From assembly GCA_964617375.1 (NCBI GenBank), contig CAZTXQ010000053.1, forward strand, positions 1 to 18,958: a DNA stretch of 18,958 bases. Direction: 5' to 3'. Shown here piece after piece: positions 6,937-15,300 of this stretch. The notes under the pieces were generated by a model that worked only from the letters and a program-made list of their open reading frames with translations, made no database searches and had not been told where the DNA came from. Within the stretch, counting starts at the first letter, position 1. The number at the start of each line of letters is the position of its first letter. The position numbers and the translations under genes were made by a program. This stretch comes from Firm-13 sp964617375. GTDB taxonomy: Bacteria; Bacillota; Clostridia; Saccharofermentanales; Saccharofermentanaceae.

Positions 6937-8187
6937 ATGAGAAGAAGATTCATGATGATTCTTACACCCCGGAATTTTACGTCCGACTGCACATGCGGAA
7001 AAGAGCATGCGGTAAGGATTCGAAGAATTGTGATCGGCGACCATTGTCTTCAGGATCTTAAGGATCATCTCAAGGCACTTAATATCGCAGGGAAGACGCT
7101 CGCTGTTTACGACTCAAACACCGTAAGAGCGAAGGGTCTTACCAAACCCGAGACCGACTATGAGGCGGTTCTTGATGCGAACGGTCTTCACGCCGACGAG
7201 AAGGCGGTCGGTACTTTGCTGGAAAGACTTCCGGACGACGTACGTGTCCTCGTCGCAGTCGGAAGCGGAACAATTCACGATATTACCAGGTATGTGTCGG
7301 CACAAAAGGGTCTTATTTTCGTGAGCGCGCCTACAGCCGCAAGCGTTGACGGGTTCGCATCCGGCGTCGCCGCTATGACGTGGAACGGATTTAAGGTAAC
7401 CTTTCCGGCCGTCGCGCCGACGCTCATTCTGGCGGATCTATCGGTTATCGGAAACGCGCCTTTCTATCTCGCGAGAAGCGGTGTGGGCGATATTCTCGGG
7501 AAATATACGGCTCTTGCCGATTGGAGAATTGCCGGTCTTCTGACCGGTGAATACTACTGCGACGGAATCGCGTCGATGATGGAAGATGCTGTTTCTCAAA
7601 TCAGGTCTTCGATTGACGGTCTCGTCCGGGGTGAATCTTCCGCTTATGAGAAGCTGATCTACGGACTTATTCTGTCCGGTGCCGCGATGGAACTTTCGGG
7701 AAATTCACGGCCGGCTTCCGGCGCCGAGCATCACATCTCACATTTTCTCGAAGTCGGTGCCGTCACGAACAACGGCTCGCTCCACGGCGAGAAGGTGGGT
7801 GTCGGGACTCTGATTGCCCTTCGAAAATACAAGGAAGTCTGTGAGAAGAATGCATACCGATTTGTCGCGCCGCCCGATCTGACCGCCGAATATTTGCGGC
7901 CTGTCTACGGATCTCTGACCGGGAGCGTACTCGCGGAGAATAAAACAGACGTGATGTGGGGGATCACACCGGATCTTCTTGCCGCGAAGTGGCCGCTTAT
8001 TCTGGATGTCGTACGGAAGATCCCTTCATATGAAGAGATTCTTGCGCTTCTCGAGAGAATCGGCGCGAAGACGTCGCTCGAAGACATCGGAGTCCGGGAG
8101 GATCAGCTGGATACGATCATCAAGTACTCACCGTACGTACGTGCGAGACTTACCTTTATGCGCCTCATCGGGATGCTGGGTTCCTGA
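6937..8187 (+). CDS. egsA: sn-glycerol-1-phosphate dehydrogenase (EgsA/AraM)
   Basis: Reduces dihydroxyacetone phosphate to sn-glycerol 1-phosphate with NAD(P)H in the cytosol. This makes the glycerol phosphate stereoisomer typical of archaeal lipids; in Bacillus AraM it feeds heptaprenylglyceryl phosphate synthesis. The 416-aa product has GSGTIHDITRY (109-119) in the nucleotide site, Asp185 in SGVGDILGKYTALADW, the histidine cluster SGAEHHISHF (261-270) and His283 in SLHGEKVGVG, which provide the metal ligands. The N-terminal DCTCGKEH segment is common in clostridial relatives. The frame is open to an ATG at 6901, but that has no ribosome site; the ATG at 6937 has GAGG five bases upstream and is preferred, with 6952/6955 as other options. 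It stands alone, divergent from the GH13 gene, and ends at a terminator shared with tRNA-Leu. Confidence 0.88.
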   Translation: MRRRFMMILTPRNFTSDCTCGKEHAVRIRRIVIGDHCLQDLKDHLKALNIAGKTLAVYDSNTVRAKGLTKPETDYEAVLDANGLHADEKAVGTLLERLPDDVRVLVAVGSGTIHDITRYVSAQKGLIFVSAPTAASVDGFASGVAAMTWNGFKVTFPAVAPTLILADLSVIGNAPFYLARSGVGDILGKYTALADWRIAGLLTGEYYCDGIASMMEDAVSQIRSSIDGLVRGESSAYEKLIYGLILSGAAMELSGNSRPASGAEHHISHFLEVGAVTNNGSLHGEKVGVGTLIALRKYKEVCEKNAYRFVAPPDLTAEYLRPVYGSLTGSVLAENKTDVMWGITPDLLAAKWPLILDVVRKIPSYEEILALLERIGAKTSLEDIGVREDQLDTIIKYSPYVRARLTFMRLIGMLGS

Positions 8188-8202
8188 ATCTTTTCGCTTG
8201 AA

Positions 8203-8246
8203 AAAGAAGAAACCCCGAAAGCATAAAACCTTCGGGGTTCTTCTTT
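8203..8246. terminator. Bidirectional intrinsic terminator between egsA and tRNA-Leu
   Basis: ACCCCGAA (8212-8219) pairs with TTCGGGGT (8231-8238), and the stem continues, after one bulged A, as AAGAAGA(A) with TTCTTCTT out to 8203/8246. On the + strand a U-rich tail follows for egsA; on the minus strand the A-rich arm supplies the U-rich tail for the tRNA transcript. The stem edge touches the last base of the encoded CCA, so there is no spacer after the tRNA. Confidence 0.85.
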
Positions 8247-8332
8247 GGTGGGGATGATGGGACTTGAACCCATACAATATCACTATTGGCAGATTTTGAG
8301 TCTGCTGCGTCTGCCGATTCCGCCACATCCCC
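8246..8332 (-). tRNA. tRNA-Leu with anticodon CAA
   Basis: A complete class II tRNA. The acceptor stem pairs GGGGATG with CATCCCC. The D-arm is GCG/CGC. The anticodon stem GCAGA/TCTGC holds the loop CTCAAAA, giving anticodon CAA (reads UUG). The long variable arm CAATA-GTGA-TATTG is typical of leucine tRNAs. The T-arm ATGGG/CCCAT has loop TTCAAGT. The discriminator base is A, and CCA is encoded (8246-8248). The gene is convergent with egsA and divergent from the pyr operon. Confidence 0.97.
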
Positions 8333-8350
8333 GTGACATATATCTCAAGA

Positions 8351-8380
8351 ATTTTATCACAGCATCTTGAAAAGTGTCAA
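8351..8380 (-). promoter_or_regulatory. Promoter of tRNA-Leu
   Basis: On the minus strand a perfect TTGACA (8375-8380) is followed after 18 bases by TAAAAT (8351-8356), five of six matches. Transcription would start near 8344, about 12 bases before the mature tRNA 5' end. Its -35 region lies inside the divergent pyr promoter. Confidence 0.75.
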
Positions 8381-8395
8381 CGAATAGATTATTCT
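8367..8395 (+). promoter_or_regulatory. Sigma-A promoter of the pyr operon
   Basis: TTGAAA (8367-8372, five of six) and TATTCT (8390-8395, four of six) are exactly 17 bases apart. The predicted start near 8402 places the PyrR-binding hairpin at the very 5' end of the RNA, as expected for this control system. Confidence 0.75.
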
Positions 8396-8408
8396 TTTCT
8401 AGACAAAA

Positions 8409-8531
8409 ACCTTTTAACTTAGATCCTGTGAGGTCGGGAAGGGTATCATAGAGCAGCTCGCTGTTGTGGCGGGTGGATTTCTCGCATGTTTACCGGCCTT
8501 CTCGCATATATTAATATGAGAGGGTTTTTTT
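8409..8531 (+). promoter_or_regulatory. PyrR-controlled transcription attenuator (PyrR RNA element)
   Basis: The PyrR-binding hairpin spans 8409-8444. Seven consecutive lower-stem pairs join 8409-8415 to 8438-8444, and the conserved loop AGATCCTGTGAGGT (8421-8434) matches the known PyrR site. GGGAAGG (8436-8442) can instead pair with CCTTCTC (8497-8503), the 5' arm of the terminator, so the two folds are mutually exclusive. When PyrR-UMP holds the hairpin, that segment is unavailable and the terminator forms. A second possible antiterminator pairing is GGCGGGT near 8468-8474 with ACCGGCC at 8492-8498. This is textbook PyrR anti-antitermination. Confidence 0.9.
8497..8531 (+). terminator. Intrinsic terminator of the pyr attenuator
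   Basis: CCTTCT plus CATAT (8497-8502 and 8505-8509, with CG bulged) pair with ATATG-AGAGGG (8514-8524) around a four-base loop. Seven Ts follow (8525-8531). It lies between the PyrR hairpin and the pyrR ribosome site. Confidence 0.87.
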
Positions 8532-8587
8532 GTGCCTCAAACAGGATTACGGCAGGAGAAGAGAGAGTCAGTGCACAGGAGGTAACG

Positions 8588-9142
8588 ATGCGGGAATTTT
8601 TTGAAAAATCGGTTCTGATGGATGAAGCGGCCGTTCAGAGAGCTCTGATGCGTATTTCACATGAAATTGTCGAAAAGAATAAAGGCCTCGATAATCTGGT
8701 ACTGATCGGAATCCAGAGACGAGGCGTACCGATGGCCGCCAGGATTGCGGACAATCTCGAGAAGATCGAAGGCATGCGGCCTCCTGTAGGCGTCCTCGAT
8801 ATCACTTTTTATCGCGACGATCTTTCCAAGCTAAGCTCACATCCGGTCGTAAACGGCACGGATATTCCTTTCAACATCAACGATATGACCGTTGTCTTAA
8901 TTGACGACGTCCTTTTTACGGGGCGAACCGTTCGCGCCGGTATCGAAGCGATCTTTGATATGGGCCGGCCTGCGGCGATCGAGCTCGCCATCATGATCGA
9001 CCGCGGACACAGACAATTGCCCTTCCGGCCGGACTTCGTCGGGAAGAACATTCCCACATCGAATACAGAATCCATACATGTGGAATTGACAGAAATAGAC
9101 GGACAGGATCGCGTTGTCCTGTGCGACGAGGTGAAAGCATGA
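8588..9142 (+). CDS. pyrR: PyrR bifunctional regulator / uracil phosphoribosyltransferase
   Basis: An RNA-binding attenuation protein that senses UMP/UTP against PRPP and binds the leader element just upstream; family members also convert uracil and PRPP to UMP. The 184-aa product is colinear with Bacillus PyrR: ALMRISHEIVEKNKG near the N-terminus, DITFYRDDLS (71-80), the PRPP loop VVLIDDVLFTGRT (102-114), DRGHRQLP (138-145) and GKNIPTS (152-158). The start is the ATG at 8588, with AGGAGG at 8577-8582. An upstream ATG at 8486 keeps the frame open, but translation from there would run through the attenuator terminator, and those residues have no family counterpart. The stop overlaps pyrB by four bases (ATGA). 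As the first gene of the operon it forms a negative feedback loop. Confidence 0.97.
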   Translation: MREFFEKSVLMDEAAVQRALMRISHEIVEKNKGLDNLVLIGIQRRGVPMAARIADNLEKIEGMRPPVGVLDITFYRDDLSKLSSHPVVNGTDIPFNINDMTVVLIDDVLFTGRTVRAGIEAIFDMGRPAAIELAIMIDRGHRQLPFRPDFVGKNIPTSNTESIHVELTEIDGQDRVVLCDEVKA

Positions 9143-10068
9143 GATTGCGCAACAAGGATCTTCTCGGCATGAAGGAGCTCGAGGCGGAAGAGATCGCCGA
9201 AATCCTGAGTACGGCCGAACTGATGAAAATGGTGATGACATCCAACAACAAGAAAACGTCTCATTTGCAGGGCAAGTCGGTTGTCACGCTTTTCTACGAG
9301 AACAGCACGAGAACCAGACTCTCGTTTGAGATGGCTTCCAAATTTACGGGAGCCTCCAGCGCCAACATTTCGTCTTCGGGAAGCAGTGTCAGCAAGGGCG
9401 AATCGCTCCTGGATACCGCCAGAACGATCGACATGATGTCTACCGACATCATCGTCATGCGCCACAACCAGTCGGGAGCGCCGCATTTTATCGCGCCGCA
9501 TCTTAAGGCCTCCGTCGTCAATGCGGGCGACGGTATGAATGAGCATCCGACGCAGGCACTTCTGGACATGTATACGATGAAAGAGAAGTACGGCTCTCTC
9601 GAGGGCCTCGAAGTCGCGATCTGCGGCGATATCTACCACAGTCGCGTCGCAAGAAGCAACGCGATCGGATTAAAGAAGATGGGCGCCCATGTACGCGTGG
9701 CGGGTCCCTCAACACTGATGCCTCCCGGCTTCGACCGGCTCGGCTGCACCGTGTGCAAGTCGGTTAGGGAAGCCGTCGATGGAGCCGATGTCGTAATGGG
9801 TTTGAGGCTTCAGCTCGAACGTCAGACCAAGTCCCTTTTCCCGTCGGTCGCGGAGTACGCTAAATTCTATGCGATTGACATGGCGACCCTGTCACTCGCC
9901 AAACCGGACGCCCTGATCATGCACCCCGGCCCCTGCAATCACGGTGTCGAACTGCCGACCGTCGTCTATGACAGTCCGCAGTCCGTAATCAACGAGCAGG
10001 TAACAAACGGAGTCGCTGTGCGCATGGCGGTACTCTATTTATTGATAGCCAGGAGGAATCAGGCATGA
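9139..10068 (+). CDS. pyrB: Aspartate carbamoyltransferase catalytic subunit
   Basis: Condenses carbamoyl phosphate and aspartate to carbamoyl aspartate, the committed step of pyrimidine synthesis. The 309-aa length is standard. Carbamoyl phosphate contacts are visible in STRTR (56-60), Lys86 in SKGES, RHNQSGAPH (108-116) and HPTQ (136-139). The aspartate domain has GDIYHSRVARSN (163-174) and RLQLERQ (223-229). HPGPCNHGVE (262-271) replaces the more usual HPGPxNRGVE, with His268 where Arg is common. The start is set by GAGG eight bases before the ATG that overlaps the pyrR stop; a longer in-frame start at 9121 lies inside pyrR and is unlikely. No regulatory subunit gene pyrI is present, as in Bacillus-type unregulated trimers. 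The stop overlaps pyrC by four bases. Confidence 0.97.
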   Translation: MRLRNKDLLGMKELEAEEIAEILSTAELMKMVMTSNNKKTSHLQGKSVVTLFYENSTRTRLSFEMASKFTGASSANISSSGSSVSKGESLLDTARTIDMMSTDIIVMRHNQSGAPHFIAPHLKASVVNAGDGMNEHPTQALLDMYTMKEKYGSLEGLEVAICGDIYHSRVARSNAIGLKKMGAHVRVAGPSTLMPPGFDRLGCTVCKSVREAVDGADVVMGLRLQLERQTKSLFPSVAEYAKFYAIDMATLSLAKPDALIMHPGPCNHGVELPTVVYDSPQSVINEQVTNGVAVRMAVLYLLIARRNQA

Positions 10069-11318
10069 GAATACACATTAAGAACGCGAAAATATTCGGG
10101 TCTGATTCCACCGGTCTTTATATAGAAAACGGCCTCTTCACGGAAGCCTTAAGCGGTACGCCCGATCGGGTCATCGACCTCGACGGAAAGACAGTCCTGC
10201 CGGGACTGATCGACGGACACTGCCACTTAAGGGAGCCCGGCTTCGAGTATAGGGAAGACATCGTATCCGGCACGAAAAGCGCGGCCAAAGGCGGCTTCTC
10301 ATCGGTCTGCTGCATGCCGAACACAAAACCGGTCTGCGACAACGCCTCGATTGTCTCGAGTATAATAACGAAAGCAAAGAACCAGGGCTACGCCAATGTT
10401 TTCCCGATCGGTGCGGCCAGCAAGGGCTTAGCCGGAAAAGAGCTTTCCGAAATGGGCCTTATGAAGGAAGCGGGAATCGTAGCGGTATCGGATGACGGAC
10501 GCCCGATCGAATCCGCCGATCTCTTGCGGAAAGTCCTTCTCTATGCTTCGGATTTCAACATACCGGTCCTGAATCACTGCGAGGAGATGAGTCTTGCGGA
10601 AGGCGCGATGAATGAAGGCATTGTTTCTACCGAGCTGGGCTTAAGGGGAATCCCGACGGCCGCCGAGGATACCATGATTGCCAGGGACATCATCATGGCG
10701 GAGTACCTGAATCTTCCGATTCATATCTGTCATGTAAGTACCAGGGGCGGCGTACAGATGATTCGCGAGGCCAAGGCAAGGAATGTCAAGGTAACGGCCG
10801 AAACGTGTCCGCACTATTTCGTACTGACCGAAGACGAATGCCGGTCCTTCAATTCGAACACCAAGATGAACCCTCCGCTGCGCACGGAAGAAGACCGGAA
10901 GGCGATCATCGAAGGCATCAAGGACAAGACGATCGATCTGATCGTCACGGATCATGCGCCGCACCACGAAGACGAGAAGAATCTCGAGTTTGCTCTCGCC
11001 AATAACGGCATTGTCGGTTTTGAGACGGCCTTTGCGCTGGCTTATACCTATCTCGTGAAGCCCGGCCACATTACTCTTCACGAACTGGTCGATCTGATGT
11101 CCGTAAATCCTTCGAAGCTCTTTTCCTTAGGGAGAGGCACTCTCGAAGCCGGAAAACCCGCAGACCTCTGTGTATTTGATCTCGAGAACCGGTTCATATT
11201 CGACAGGGACAGCATGCTTACAAAGGCCAGGAACACGCCGTTTGGCGGTTATGAGCTGTACGGCCGTACCGTACTTACCATATCGGGAGGTAGAATCACA
11301 TATGATGAACTTTGCTGA
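10065..11318 (+). CDS. pyrC: Dihydroorotase, type I
   Basis: Cyclises carbamoyl aspartate to dihydroorotate in a zinc-dependent amidohydrolase fold. At 417 aa it has the size of the type I enzymes of Gram-positive bacteria. Metal and substrate motifs: DGHCHLREPG (50-59, His52 and His54), SDDGRP (142-147, likely bridging Asp), His171 in LNHCEE, His223 in HICHVS, and Asp296 in TDHAPH. The C-terminal beta-sandwich segment GRGTLEAGKPADLCVFD is typical. AGGAGG precedes the ATG, which overlaps the pyrB stop (ATGA). The 3' end overlaps pyrF by 17 bases, so these cistrons are probably translated as a coupled set. All expected catalytic residues are present. Confidence 0.96.
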   Translation: MRIHIKNAKIFGSDSTGLYIENGLFTEALSGTPDRVIDLDGKTVLPGLIDGHCHLREPGFEYREDIVSGTKSAAKGGFSSVCCMPNTKPVCDNASIVSSIITKAKNQGYANVFPIGAASKGLAGKELSEMGLMKEAGIVAVSDDGRPIESADLLRKVLLYASDFNIPVLNHCEEMSLAEGAMNEGIVSTELGLRGIPTAAEDTMIARDIIMAEYLNLPIHICHVSTRGGVQMIREAKARNVKVTAETCPHYFVLTEDECRSFNSNTKMNPPLRTEEDRKAIIEGIKDKTIDLIVTDHAPHHEDEKNLEFALANNGIVGFETAFALAYTYLVKPGHITLHELVDLMSVNPSKLFSLGRGTLEAGKPADLCVFDLENRFIFDRDSMLTKARNTPFGGYELYGRTVLTISGGRITYDELC

Positions 11319-12243
11319 TCGACTGACAGAAAAAATCGAAGCCTTATCGAATCCGACAGTCATGGGACTGGATCCTAAGCTCGAATTCATACCGGAAGAA
11401 ATCATGAACCGTCACACAAGGCTCACAGACGACCCCTCGGTTGCTGCGGCCGGAGCGATTTACGAATTCAATGCAAAGCTGATCGACGCCGTTTATCCGA
11501 TCATTCCGGCGATCAAGCCGCAGTTTGCCTATTATGAAATGTACGGAATGCACGGTCTTGAAACGCTCTACAAGACCATTCAATATGCAAAATCAAAAGG
11601 AATGCTTGTCATCGCCGATGCGAAAAGAAACGACATCGGAACAACGGCAGATGCATATGCTCAGGCGATTATCGGAAAGACCGTTCTTTCGGACAAATCC
11701 GTTCAGGCAATGACGGGGGCCGACGCGGTTACCGTAAATGCATACCTCGGTATCGACGGAATAAAGCCCTTTATCGACACGGCACGCGAAAACAGGAACG
11801 GACTCTTTGTGCTGGTCAGAACCTCAAATCCTTCGGCGGGCGATTTCCAGGACCTTCTTATGGAGGACGGCAAACCCTTATACGAAAAGGTCGCAGAGAA
11901 GGTTTCGGAGTGGGGAAGGGATCTGATCGGCGAATGCGGTTACAGCTCCGTCGGTGCGGTCGTCGGCGCGACATGGCCGGAACAGGCAGCGAAACTTCGC
12001 AAATTGATGCCGAATACGATGATTCTGGTACCCGGTTACGGTGCGCAGGGCGGGGATGCCGATTCGGCAGCCGTCAATTTCGATGCGAACGGACGCGGTG
12101 CAATCGTGAACGCCTCGAGAAGCCTGATGTGCGCGTATAAGAAGAGAAGCGACCTGAAGCCCGAAGATTTTCAGAAGGCAACGTACGATGAGGCAATCCG
12201 GATGAGGGATGACTTGAACCGTGCGATTGCGCGCAAAAGCTAA
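11302..12243 (+). CDS. pyrF: Orotidine 5'-phosphate decarboxylase, type 2
   Basis: Catalyses the last step to UMP by removing CO2 from orotidine 5'-phosphate. The 313-aa length and sequence fit the long type 2 family rather than the roughly 240-aa form of Bacillus. Key segments: MGLDPKLE (21-28), the catalytic DAKRND (106-111, Lys108), VNAYLGIDG (145-153), VRTSNPSA (172-179), GATWPEQ (222-228), PGYGAQGGD (244-252) and IVNASRS (268-274). The chosen ATG has GGGAGG 11 bases upstream; a second ATG follows directly, and a longer in-frame start at 11170 lies deep inside pyrC without a ribosome site. After the stop there is a 120-base gap before carB with its own promoter. Placing pyrF before carB rather than near pyrE differs from the Bacillus order. 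Confidence 0.96.
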   Translation: MMNFADRLTEKIEALSNPTVMGLDPKLEFIPEEIMNRHTRLTDDPSVAAAGAIYEFNAKLIDAVYPIIPAIKPQFAYYEMYGMHGLETLYKTIQYAKSKGMLVIADAKRNDIGTTADAYAQAIIGKTVLSDKSVQAMTGADAVTVNAYLGIDGIKPFIDTARENRNGLFVLVRTSNPSAGDFQDLLMEDGKPLYEKVAEKVSEWGRDLIGECGYSSVGAVVGATWPEQAAKLRKLMPNTMILVPGYGAQGGDADSAAVNFDANGRGAIVNASRSLMCAYKKRSDLKPEDFQKATYDEAIRMRDDLNRAIARKS

Positions 12244-12272
12244 TGATCGATTTTTCGAGCATGGAAAGACAC

Positions 12273-12301
12273 TTGAATATCACCTCGCCAATACGTATAA
12301 T
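12273..12301 (+). promoter_or_regulatory. Internal promoter upstream of carB
   Basis: TTGAAT (12273-12278) and a perfect TATAAT (12296-12301) are exactly 17 bases apart, in the 120-base pyrF-carB gap, the longest inside the operon. Transcription would start near 12308, giving a leader of about 56 bases. No PyrR-binding loop is seen there, so this transcript would escape the attenuator. Confidence 0.6.
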
Positions 12302-12363
12302 AATACAGGTTCGTGAATAAATATAATTGTTGTGACGAGTTACAGGTTGAGAAGGAGATTGAT

Positions 12364-15300
12364 ATGCCAAGAAGAAGTGATGTCAAAAGGGTTATGGTCA
12401 TCGGATCGGGACCGATTATTATCGGACAGGCCGCCGAGTTTGACTATGCCGGAACGCAGGCTTGCCGGGCGCTTAAAGCAGAAGGATTTTTCGTCGTACT
12501 TGTAAACAGCAATCCCGCAACGATCATGACGGATCCCGATATGGCTGACAAGGTTTTTCTGGAACCGCTTCAGATTGACGTCATCAAGAAGCTGATGATT
12601 GACGAAGAAATCGACGGACTTCTCGCTTCTTTGGGCGGACAGACGGGACTGAACTTCGCGATGGAGCTTTCTGAATCGGGATTCCTGGAAGAACAGGGAA
12701 TTCTCCTCATGGGAACGCAGGCCAAAGGCATTAAGATGGGAGAGGACAGAGAAGAATTCCGCGCTGCTATGGAGCGGATTTCGGAACCCTGTATTCCTTC
12801 CGAGACGGCCATGACGATAGAAGACTGCAAAAGAATCGCCCTCCAAATCGGTTATCCCGTCATCGTACGTCCGGCCTTTACATTAGGCGGTACGGGCGGC
12901 GGGATTGTCGACAACGAAGCGGACCTTGCCGATATCGCATCGACGGGTCTTGCCGTCAGCCGTGTCCATCAGGTTCTGATCGAAAAAAGCATCGCCGGAT
13001 GGAAAGAAATCGAATTCGAAGCCGTCCGCGACGCCAAAGGCAACAAGATCACAATCTGCTCGATGGAGAACTTCGATCCGGTCGGCGTGCATACGGGCGA
13101 TTCCATTGTCGTAGCGCCCGCACAGACGCTTACGGACATCGAATACCAGACTCTTCGAACATCGGCCTTAAAGATTGTAGAAGAACTGCAGATTGTCGGC
13201 GGCTGCAACGTGCAGTTCGCCAAGCATCCGACGGATCCTTCCTATGCGGTCATCGAAGTAAACCCGAGACTTTCCCGGTCGTCCGCTCTCGCTTCAAAGG
13301 CAACCGGATATCCGATTGCCAAGGTTGCATCGAGAATCGCCTGCGGATACTCGCTTGATGAGATCCCGAATGAGGTCACCGGATGCACAAAGGCCTGTTT
13401 TGAACCCGCACTCGACTATATCGTAACCAAGATCCCGAAGTTCCCGTTCGACAAATTCGTCATGGCCAAGCGCACCCTCGGAACGCAGATGAAGGCGACC
13501 GGCGAGATCATGTCGATCGCGAATACGTTCGAAGCCTCTCTCATGAAAGCGATCCGTTCCCTTGAGCTCAACATCTACGGACTGATTGTGCCCGTGATTC
13601 GAGATCTTTCAGATGAGGCTTTGTCCGAACGGCTTAAGACGGTCGACGATATGCGCATGTTTGTTCTTGCGGAAGCACTTCGCCGCGGATACACGGTCGA
13701 GCAGCTCTATGACATAACGCTGGTCGACAAGTTCTTTCTTACGAAGCTTCTGAACATCGTTAAGATGGAAGAACACCTTCTGTCCGTCGCCAAAGGCGAA
13801 ACCCTTTCCGACGATCTCTTTACGGCTGCGGTGAAAATGGCCTTTACGGACTCCTACATTGCGAAACTTACGGGAATCCACGAAGACGATATCTGCGCGA
13901 AAAGAAAAGCAATGGGACTTCTTCATACTTTCAAGATGGTTGACACATGTGCCGGAGAATATCAGGCCGTTACCCCTTACTATTACTCCACCTTCGACCG
14001 GTTTAACGAAGCAGAGAGAACTCCCCGCAAGAAGGTTCTCGTTCTCGGCTCCGGCCCGATCCGTATCGGACAGGGCATCGAATTTGACTACTGCTCGGTA
14101 CACTCGGTATGGGCGCTCCGGAAAATGGGATACGAAGCGATTATCGCCAACAACAACCCGGAGACGGTTTCCACCGACTTTGACACATCAGACAGGCTTT
14201 ATTTCGAACCTCTGACCAGAGACGATGTCAAAGCGATCATCGAGAACGAGAAACCGGACGGCTGTATCTGCCAGTTCGGAGGACAGACAGCCATCAAGCT
14301 GATCAAGGCTGTATCCGATATGGGCGTTCCGATCTTCGGAACCTCGGCGGACATGGTTGACGCCGCGGAAGACAGAGAGCGCTTTGACGCGATTCTCGAA
14401 GAATGCGAAATAAAGCGTCCGAATGGCGGCACGGTTTTTACCGTCGAAGAAGCGATTGCGACGGCCAATACGCTGACCTATCCCGTACTCGTACGTCCAT
14501 CTTATGTCTTAGGCGGGCAGGGCATGGCGATCGTTTACAACGACAAGGAAATGGTCGAGTACATGCGGATCATCAACCTTGTCGAGCAGGAGCATCCTAT
14601 CCTCGTCGATAAGTACCTGCGGGGTACGGAGCTTGAAGTCGATGCTGTCTGCGACGGCAAGGACATCCTGATTCCGGGCATCATGGAGCATCTCGAGAGA
14701 GCGGGCGTCCATTCCGGAGACTCAATCTCGATTTTCCCCGCCTATATTCCGAACTACATAAGAGATACGATCGTCGAATACACGAGAAGACTCGCGATGG
14801 CGCTTAAGGTCATCGGACTCGTCAATATCCAGTTCATCCTCTTCAACGATGAAGTGTATGTAATCGAGGTGAATCCGAGATCTTCGAGAACCGTACCGTA
14901 CATCAGCAAGGTAACGGGCATTCCGATCGTCGATGTCGCAACAAAGGTGATGCTCGGAGCATCTCTTTCGGATTTCGAGTTCGGCACAGGACTCTATGCG
15001 CGCTATCCCTGGGTCTATGCGGTTAAGGCTCCCGTCTTTTCTTTCGAAAAGCTGCACGATGTCGACGTAAGTCTCGGGCCGGAAATGAAGAGCACAGGCG
15101 AGGTCTTAGGACTCTCGACGAGTTACTCGCAGGCCCTGTACAAGGCAATACTCGCCTCGGGCTTCAAGTTCCCGGCCAAGGGCGCCGGCATCATGCTGAC
15201 CGTCAGGGACAGTGACAAACGCGACCTGATTCCTTTGGCCGACAAACTCTTAAGTCTCGGATACGAGTTGTATGCTACGGGCGGAACGGCCAATTACTTA

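Noticed and set aside
8486..8587. Upstream ATG that would extend PyrR by 34 residues
   Set aside because: It spans the attenuator terminator, has no ribosome site, and the added residues do not match the family; the ATG at 8588 has AGGAGG at the right distance.
11170..11301. In-frame extension of PyrF inside pyrC
   Set aside because: It lies within conserved pyrC coding sequence and has no ribosome site; GGGAGG before 11302 fits the family N-terminus.
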